Positions 55,483 through 64,000 of a stretch of 64,000 nt of DNA are shown here, in pieces. The notes beneath the pieces were generated by a model, which was not told the DNA's origin, did no database searches, and was given only the letters and a program-made list of their open reading frames with translations. Within the stretch, counting starts at the first letter, position 1; every line of letters begins with the position of its first letter. The DNA comes from Bugula neritina (taxonomy: Eukaryota; Bryozoa; Gymnolaemata; Cheilostomatida; Bugulidae). The position numbers were made by a program, and so were the translations under genes. The stretch lies in the NCBI GenBank assembly GCA_964035545.1, contig OZ037772.1:12217818-12281817 (forward strand). Reading direction: 5' to 3'.

Positions 55483-58400
55483 AAGGTTTAAGTTTCACAG
55501 GTCAAATTGAACAATAAGTACAGTAGAATTGTACTGGTAGGTTTAACAATCAAAGCTAACAAACTGATGGTTTCATTCATCTTTACATTGTTGTGAGGGT
55601 AAGCTTGTATTTGTTAGTCTTTGTAGAGTATAGTTGCTATAAAACTTGTCATTTAGTATTATAATATTACATAATATATTGTACATTCTGATGGTCTGGT
55701 GCTTTATAATGTTATACTTGTATACTAGTTTATATAACAATTTATTTTACTATTATTATTATATGTTGAGATAATATCATCCATTATCATGCTTTTTTAT
55801 ACTTTAAGATATTGAAAATTTAGTGTTTTCTTAAATTTGTTTCTTTTAGTTTTATTGTTGTATCATGATAATCGTTGTGAAACTGCAACTTTACAATGTG
55901 TTACATACATCATGTGTGAAGTACAAATATACTTGTTACTACAGCAGTTACATAGTTCATATTGTTTTACTGTTATACTCCTTAATGTATACTGCAAAAT
56001 AATAAATAAATTTGCTGTTATTTTACATAATAAATTACATATTGCAGTAGGTTACAGCATATAAAATATATATTTACAAAACTGTAGCAAAAAATTATAC
56101 TGCATTATAGCCAATACAGATTTAAATATAATATCATTTGTATAGTAAATCATTATAGTAGAAATTTAATCAAACATAATTGCTAAGTCAAATTTGACAA
56201 TATCTGGCATAAAATTGATCTCTAACAGATATCATGACTTTCAATTTCAAAGTAGTAACTGCAAGCTCTAGACTTCATTCTTATAGAGGTTCAAAGAGCA
56301 TCCATATAAATAGTTGTTTAGCTTATTATTTGCCCTCTTCCTTTTTTAAATGCAGTTTGATTATTTGCCTTGAAAGAAGTTGTATGAAAAGATTGCTTAA
56401 TGTTAAAAATTACTTATGTCATATTAATTACTATGAAAAAACTTACAGGCTCTCACACTTGAAATATCCAACAAATATTCAACTCCAACGCCAATATAAA
56501 ATATACATAGGTTTTAGGGGTTATCTCCCATGTTTATTTATTCCCCCATATATACTGCTTTCGAAAGTAACATGTAACTGATACTTGTAAAATAATAGCG
56601 GTAAACAATTTGATAAAATAATAAATTTAAGAAAAATAATTTTTTCCACATTAAAGTCAAATTGAAATTTTATAAAGGAAGTAACACCTTCAAAAATAAA
56701 AAAGATGAAATATAGATAATGTAGCTTCATTAACGTATGCAGTTTTGTTTTTGTGAAATTTATCATAATTATTTGGGCAGCTGCTCTAACTTGGGAGCGG
56801 CGCAACCTAACAAATTTAATTCGTGGGTAGGTGTATTAAAGTGTATAGAATCCCTGATTCATATATTGTAGACATCATCAAATACGTGCACCATTTCTGC
56901 TTCTTTTGCCTTTTGTAAGTAAAACTTCAGACATGAGCTCTATTTCAATTCCACTTTTGAGCAAGCAGAAATGATAAAAAATATTGCTTTGTTTCCATAT
57001 GAATATATAGAAAGAAGAAGTAGAAATCTGGACTGACTCATCATGGACCATCTACACACCAGTAGTAGACAGATAACTGGGACTAGACTAAATGATGTTG
57101 GGGAAACCATCTGATTGAGTTGATTAGACTTTACAACCTATTAACAAGTGCCAAAACGTAGTAAATAGATAACTAGAAGCTGATGATGCAAGATCCTAGA
57201 ATCACCTACAAATCTACACTCTTTCAAGGGTCATCAGATAATCCTGATGAATGATGGTCATACAATACAAAAACACCTCCTAATGCTTAGAACAACACAC
57301 TTGCCATAAAATTTATATATTATGTAATAATGTTATTTATGTCATTATAATTGCTAGCAACATGCAGTTACCACTACTTTTCAATATTTGAAAGCTTGAA
57401 CAACAATTTTAGGAGTTGTCTCTCATGTTTATCTTTTACTATCATGTATTGCTTTAGAGATTATAAAATATAATTTATGATTGAAAATAACATGTGCAAA
57501 CAATTTAATAAAAACAATTTGTTAAATGGGAGAAGGCTTTACGATTTAGAAAACTAGCAAAGACAATATAAAAATTAACACTTCTAAAACATGTGCACTT
57601 TTAGTATTAATAAATAGCAAAGCCACTCGCAGTTAAACTAGTTTAAAATGTCCTATACAATTAATACTTTTTCGAGAGCTGTTTGCTAATGCAGCTTGCA
57701 TCCCATCCAAATTGATCCAAATTGTACTAGTCAGGCTTTCATACAATAACTACTTCATTCACCAAGCTTTCTTCAATTTGGTTCAATACAGCATACGAGT
57801 GCTTGTTGCCAAATCTCTAATAGCTAGAATTAGTAACACTAGAAGTATGATTTGAACTAATATACATCTGAATATATACAATAGGTTTAGTTAGTTTTAT
57901 ACTGAAAGATCACAAAAGTAAAGCCTCATTTTTTATATCTTACTTTGCTCAGCTTATGTAAAAATATGACTTCAACCTAGGTCTGCTGTTGACTTTGTTT
58001 ATGCCAGCTCAGGTGTGTCACAACAAACCACCAAATATATTTTATTTCTATTCAATTTGCAGACCAGTTCGAATGCAAAATAAATTAAAATATAAATTAA
58101 GAAGACAAAGTTTTGAAAAGTAAAACAGTAAAATATCATTTTTTTTCTAAAATTACTCATATATAATTGCTATCGACTGGACAATTAGTAATTGATCTAT
58201 ATAATATATTTATGTAGAACAGGATCATAATAACAAACTGAAGAAGATATATATTCTACTATATTATATTATATAATATTGAATGATCATTTTTCACAAC
58301 TTTCCAGTATACTGCTATATGTGACTTTCAGCAATTTCTGTCTAGTTGGGTATAACCTTTCAGTACCAGAGGCTTTATAAACATTATTTAATCACTTTGC

Positions 58401-60231
58401 CTTTAATCAAATATTGTCATAATGCTATATTACTGTGAAATGATGTATTGATGTATAATAATGAGCGATACCATACCAACAATTTATAAATAATACAATA
58501 TACAAGATCCCACGTCTCCACTCAGCACAGTTCTACAGTGTAGAAAAGCAGTGGGAATATTTAAATTTAGGAGTTGTCCCTCATGTATAACTTTCGAATA
58601 GTATATTATATTGTTCTGGAAACAGAAGTATGTATAATAACAGAAAGTGGCGCTGTGTCATATTCTAGTTGATAAATCTGCTCGTTTAAACAAAAATTTT
58701 TGTTACAAAAAGTTAGTTAACCTTATTTAAAAGAAAACAACACTTGGGAAATTGTAAAAACAAATATTCTCAATATAATTTTAGATCATCATAATGTATT
58801 CAATTCACAAGATTCAAAGTAATAGTATCAATAAATATTTAATCCCAGCAGGGTATGTCATAAAACATTTCATAAGAACAGAAGCTGGTGGGTAAGAGAA
58901 AGTGCTGGGGGCTACATATCTCTTTCTTAATAACATATGGACACAAGTCTCACATAACAGGGAAAGTATACATTAATTCTCTTAATAATAAGCTAAGAAA
59001 CCAAAATTTTGGAAAATAATATAAAATCATAGGCAGATCATCAATATACTCCATATAAATGCCATCAACATATGATAATTAGTGATTTGTTTATAAACTT
59101 TGTAGAATAGATATGTTATTGCTAGAAAATAAAGAAATAGTTATTACAAGCAACACACTTTTTAATTATAATACTATATTGATTCACTTGATCACCAGAA
59201 ATTGCTCAATAGAGCTGAAGGTTAGTACATTGTCAAGGGTGCGCAACTACTGTGGATAATATGCGGGATTCCCAATACATCATATGCAGCAAAATATGTA
59301 CCAAGTAATGCAAATGAGGAAATAATTATTATATAAATACTGAAAGAGCAAAGTTTTAGGAGGTGTCTCCCATGATGTATTTGTACAACTATATTTTGTT
59401 CTCGAAAAACAAGAATATTATTACGTATCAAATAAAAATTTTGGACATTATATTACATAAATATCGTTACATTAGTCAAGTTCTAAGACTGTCAAACTAC
59501 ATTTAAGTTAGTAAAATAAAAGTCACACTTGAAAAATAACAAACATATAGATATTATATAGATTTTCGCTGCGCTCCCTTATAAACCTAGGTCACGTAAT
59601 AATTAAAATTCCTCATCTTATTGAACAGCTGTTGCATTATGCAAGTAACTCACCTATTTTGTAGTCCCCATGTAATGTCCTTAAGTCATCTCCAGTGATT
59701 GCTAAATTCACTCACAGATCACAAGTGCCTCTGGCTGCTATTACTGCACAACTATACATAGACACTATAGTGAACTAATTCATATTACTGTAAATACTCA
59801 TGGCTAATTAGTGGTCAATGCTGATCTACATATTATTTTGCATGCCACTCATTCTGGCTTGGTTTTATTCGAAATTAAACTCATCAGATACACAAACTAG
59901 GGATAGACTTATCAGTTTAAAAATAGGCATAAACTAGATAACCCAACTCAACTACTAGTACATGAATATAATGGGTACACGCCTCCTAAAGTTTTACATT
60001 TGCTAAGTACTGAGTCTATGAACATGTTTCTGACTACTGAGGTGGTTGTAATTGAGTGTTGATGCATTTGCAAGGAGCTCTAACTGGCTGGCTTCCTTTT
60101 TATGGCCCTAAGTAGCCTCTGGTCCAAGCATTTCTGGAAAGATAGTTTTCTATTATTATCTACAAACACCTTAAAAGATAAATAATCATAAAATGCTACA
60201 ATTTAATGTATTTATTTTGCAGAGGTTGATA
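55483..60231. other. gene-poor AT-rich region
   Basis: No exon was recognised on either strand, and specifically no CH-domain or acidic-region exon that would extend gene B. The region contains copies of a dispersed repeat whose conserved core is TTTAGGAGTTGTCTCCCATG (near 56515, 57412, 58570 and 59359). The longest open frames have no protein-like composition. Confidence 0.6.
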
Positions 60232-62315
60232 TGTAAGCTTACTTTTATTGTCATATAAGCTTAAAATAAAAATATCAAAAAATTAGGATTTATCTCCCCG
60301 TACATTTGTGTAAATTTTATTATAATATTATATTTCAAAAAGTAAACATAACATACAGAAATAACAAAATTTACAGAATTATTAAAACTTTAAAAATTTA
60401 ATTACTGTTTTAAAATGTTGATGATTTTATGAATACAGCAATTTTGAAATTTGCACACCTGAAATTATACTTTATTGATTTGACTAGACCCCCGTGAAAA
60501 CCAGAAGCGATCGGAATGTGTTTATGACTTCTGCAGCACAACGCTACTTGGCAAACATGTTGCTCAGTTACTGGGGTTAGATAACCACCTTGAGTTCATC
60601 AGGGGTTCGCTCCGGCAACTGAAGTGATCCGGTAGAGTTGGTTCTGCGAGCGGTGCCTAATATGCTTAGTGCAGAGTTGCTTCACAGGCAGTGTGAGTGC
60701 AGTAGTTTGCATTTCTCAAGTTTGGAGAACATAACTCCAAACTTGTAAATAATGCGCTGCTGCCCTCAATCACTCTCAACAGAGTGCTGCATGTAGTAGA
60801 ATCCTGCACCAAAAAGTGTATTCTATCTACATAGTTTGTAGAAAGCCGCCCCAAACACACTGCACCCCCCTTCCCCGTTTAGGTTGTGACCACGGCAGTA
60901 CCTTCCCACTTCCAAAAAGTAAAAGCTGCGAAACAATTGTCAATTAGAAGAAAAAAGAAATTTATTTCCAAAAATAATTTTGCTCAGCAACCTGAATTTA
61001 ATTTCACAGCTGCTGCCTGGCCAAATTAAGTGGCTTCAGGATGAAGCCTGAATGAATGAAAATCAGTGAAATCGACCAATAAAACTGCAAAAACAGCAAA
61101 TTGAAATGTTGAAAAGCAAAAAAACGAGCAAAATCGTATTTTGTAGGGCTGGATATAGTTTCAGACATTTTGTTTCCTGCAATACTGCTACAGTATGAAT
61201 ACGCTCTAATCCACAGTGGAATGCAGGTTTCACTGATTTCTATTCATTTAGGCGTCATCCTGAAGCCTGGATGGCCAAAAATGCTGTTTTTATGCGACTT
61301 TTTGGAATTTTATGCGATTTTTCTCATTTTATCCAGGATTTCACTGCTTTTGTGCATTCGGATCCATTCTAGTGCACTAGAATTGCAGGAGGTGCCTTTT
61401 TGGCAATTGCTTGAGAATTTTTTTATTTACTCGGCAACATTTTAGAGCGTTTTGTAGAGTTGTCCTGCACGAGGGCACAACTCTGTACCTTATTTTAGCA
61501 AATTTTGAGCCACTTAAATGGGCCTGGCTGAATTTGGCAGGCAGCAGCTGTGAAAATAAATTCAGGTTGCTGAGCAAAATTATTTTTGAAAATATATTTT
61601 TGTTTTTTTTTAATTGATAATTGTTTCGCAGCTTTTACTTTTTGGAATTGGGAGGGTACTGCCGTGGTCACAACCTAAACGGGGAAGGGGTGCAGTGTGT
61701 TTGGGGCGGCTTTTTACAAACTATGTAGCTAGAATACACTTATCGGTGCAGGATTCTTCTACATGCAGCACTCTGTTGAGAGCAGCAGCGCATTATTTAC
61801 AAGTTTGGAGTTACGTCCTCTAAACTTGAGTAATGCAAACTACTGCACTCACACTGCCTGTGAAGCAACTCTGCACTAAGCATATTAGGCACCGCTCGCA
61901 GAACCAACTCTACCAGTTCACTTCAGTTGCTGGAGCGAACCCCTGATCAACTCATGGTCACCTCCAGGTACTGTGCAACATGTTTACCAGTAGAGTTGGC
62001 CTGCAAATGTCATGTGCTAAATTTAACACATTCCCATCACTTCTTGAGTTCACGGAGGTCTAGTCAAATCAATAAAATATAATTTCAAGTGTGTAAATTT
62101 CAAAATTGCTGTATTCATAGAATCCTTGACATTTTAAAAAATTAATTAAACTTTTGAAATTTTATTAATTCTGTAAATTTTGTTATTTTTGTATGTTATG
62201 TTTACTTTTTAAAATATAATATTATAATAAAGTTTATACAAATGTATGGGGAGATAAATCCTAATTTTTTAATATTTTTATTATAAGCTTATATGGCAAT
62301 AAAAGTAAGCTGGCA
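60232..62315. mobile_element. 2.1-kb fold-back element with about 800-bp inverted arms
   Basis: The left arm (about 60232-61036) and right arm (about 61508-62315) are reverse complements with roughly 10-15% divergence. Shared blocks include AGCTTACTTTTATTG at the outer end, TTTGACTAGACC, AATATGCTTAGTGCAGAGTT, GGTTGTGACCACGGCAGTAC and TTGCTCAGCAACCTGAATTT at the inner end. Inside, 61033-61075 pairs with 61226-61270, and about 237 bp (61271-61507) is unpaired on the right side. No transposase-like frame was seen. It is best described as a non-autonomous fold-back DNA element or an inverted duplication. Confidence 0.85.
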
Positions 62316-64000
62316 AGGCTACCACAGTGAAAACGTCAAATTCCTTTATGAACTGTGAACTGCATGAGAAAAATGACGTGTCTTTCCCAACTGGTCTTTT
62401 CCAGTAGCCAATACACAGTTACATAAGGCAATTCAACTTCTATACTCCTGTCTTTGAGAAAACCATATTCACCTAATACTGCTTCCTAACTGCCTTCAGT
62501 TTCCAAAACATAACATTTGCAAAATAAATTCATTAAATTATATTATCAGTATAGAAAATTATTGCGAATTTCGAAGCTTTTAGAAGTAGAAAACAACATT
62601 GACACATAGTATATTTTATATACTTTCAAACCAACTTTCTTTCTAAAAACTTTGCTATTTTAATTGTTTTTATACACACCATAGTTAAAAGTTAATATGT
62701 TATGTTAAATAAATAAACCTTTGTCCACTGTTTAGCCAAAATTGTGTAGTTGTGAGAGCTCTTTTCCCACACACCATGCAATAGATGACTCTCATCTGGT
62801 TTTGTAGATTTATATCTATAAGTACAGCTGAATTTATTCTAGCAAAGTTAATTTGTTTATACCAATGAACTCATTAATGTAACATGATAGGTTCTGGTCT
62901 ATATATTGCCATTGGTTCTCAAAAGGCACTAGTTTAAAGGGAAATGGTGGGATTATATTATATGTTTTACTTTTAAGTTGAGCAGCTTGGGTAAGCCGCT
63001 CCTCAAAAATACTTCCTAACATCACCAATGTAGGAGCAATTATGACGGTGAGGCACGGAGGCCAATAACTTATTTGTAAAAACTGTCAGATCGACTTTTG
63101 TTGTGTGAAAATCTCTCTCACGCATGCATATTACACATTTATTTTTCAAAATTTGTTAAAATTTAAGATATAATCCTACTATCACCTTTATTAAAAGTAT
63201 ACAAAAAAAGAAGAAGCAAAACTTAATATATTTATTAAAGTATCTAATAATTTCAATCAAGGGAGATAACCCCTAATGTACCCATTCGGTCTTGCTTTGA
63301 GGAATAATGAATCTATTACGTATGTATTGTTTTCTCCTTTTCAAAAAAGTCAAGTTCTTTTAGACTATAATAAGTTTAGATACAATTACAAAATATATTT
63401 TGTAATTAAAACATTGGAATGTCAATTCGGTTAAATATAGGAATAACATTAGAACTAGCTTTGTAACTAAACTCATTACTATTTAATATAAGCCACCAAG
63501 GATTTACTATAGAGCATTGTTTATCTTGGATAATATACAGAGAAAATTATTTATGTTGCAGAACTTGCGACGAGTCTCTGAGTTGAACTGGCTCTACCCT
63601 CACAAATGAATAGATCAGTGTATTATGGTAGCCAAGTGTAGGTTACATTATGTGGGTGGTTGAGATTGCTGGACCGCACTAAAATGCTGTCCAATCCAAA
63701 TAATAATATAAGTCTATTCGTATTACACCAAGAATGAATGGATAAACTCCGCATAACGTAGCTAATGCGTCATTATTATTTGAATTTTGTATTTTTAATT
63801 GTAACAAGTGTGTAATAAATATAATCATGTTATAGATTGTTATTTTGCATTTAAAAGTTGAAATATAAATTGAATCAATAATATTACTTTCTCATTTATG
63901 AATTTTAAAAATGTAGTCCATTTTTATATTAAAGTACAAAAATATTCAACATAATTCTTACACAAGGGAGATAACTCTAAAATTTGATAATTTCAATGGT
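62316..64000. other. right-edge non-coding stretch
   Basis: AT-rich DNA with no recognised gene. Two minus-oriented copies of the AGGGAGATAAC motif lie near 63259 and 63964. A fragment with CTTCCTAACATCACCAAT and GGAGCAATTATGAC (about 63010-63050) matches pieces of the SINE body in changed order, so it is a decayed or rearranged SINE remnant. Confidence 0.5.

Noticed and set aside
55250-55498. Minus-strand 82-codon repetitive protein (LLAAHLYWLHTSTGC)
   Set aside because: Product of the 17-bp minisatellite upstream of gene B. No splice link to it was seen.
54916-64000. Hidden CH-domain or acidic-region exons for gene B
   Set aside because: No match to the gene A motifs (LRDGVILCQL, LFEIYDLF, DEDIY, KIYEDL) was seen on the minus strand. 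Very divergent exons cannot be excluded by eye.

Overview
This is an animal nuclear genome segment. It has three multi-exon genes with GT-AG introns, AT-rich non-coding DNA, very many micro- and minisatellites, tRNA-derived SINEs and MITE-like elements. Copies of a short motif around GGGAGATAAC, which I associate from memory with mollusc genomes, suggest a lophotrochozoan, probably a mollusc. That placement is an inference.

Layout. (1) Positions 1984-10780, minus strand: the 5' two thirds of a classical VAV-type Rho GEF (gene A). It has a CH domain, an acidic stretch with three regulatory tyrosines, the DH domain and the start of the PH domain; the rest lies beyond the left edge. (2) Positions 10781-12337: a divergent intergenic region containing a large fold-back. 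(3) Positions 12338-44885, plus strand: a complete MEGF8 orthologue. I rebuilt 47 exons whose lengths sum to 8205 nt with consistent phases (2734 residues). The order is signal peptide, CUB, EGF, kelch propeller, PSI cluster, EGF/laminin-EGF, CUB, EGF, second kelch propeller, PSI cluster, EGF/laminin-EGF, one transmembrane helix and a cytoplasmic tail with MASRPFA. (4) Positions 45974-54915, minus strand, convergent with MEGF8: a second VAV-like gene (gene B) of 15 exons, 1977 nt and 658 residues. It has DH, PH, a degenerate C1 and the N-terminal SH3. I find no CH domain, no acidic tyrosine region, no SH2 and no C-terminal SH3. It ends instead in a 195-residue exon whose sequence I do not recognise. 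(5) Positions 54916-64000: gene-poor, with a 17-bp minisatellite, a dispersed repeat family and a 2.1-kb fold-back element.

How the genes relate. A and B are duplicates: six consecutive DH/PH exons have identical lengths and phases. Most are about 40-70% identical in protein, but one 183-nt exon and about 38 nt of its downstream intron are nearly identical, which points to recent gene conversion across the intervening MEGF8 gene. MEGF8 is functionally unrelated (a cell-surface protein which in vertebrates works with MGRN1 and MOSMO to dampen Hedgehog signalling). It lies between the two GEF genes.

The most unusual points are the remodelled GEF of gene B; the gene-conversion tract; a 24-nt array in MEGF8 intron 43 that carries twelve extra copies of the exon 44 splice acceptor, all in frame; and several other MEGF8 intron repeats that look copied from exon/intron junctions.
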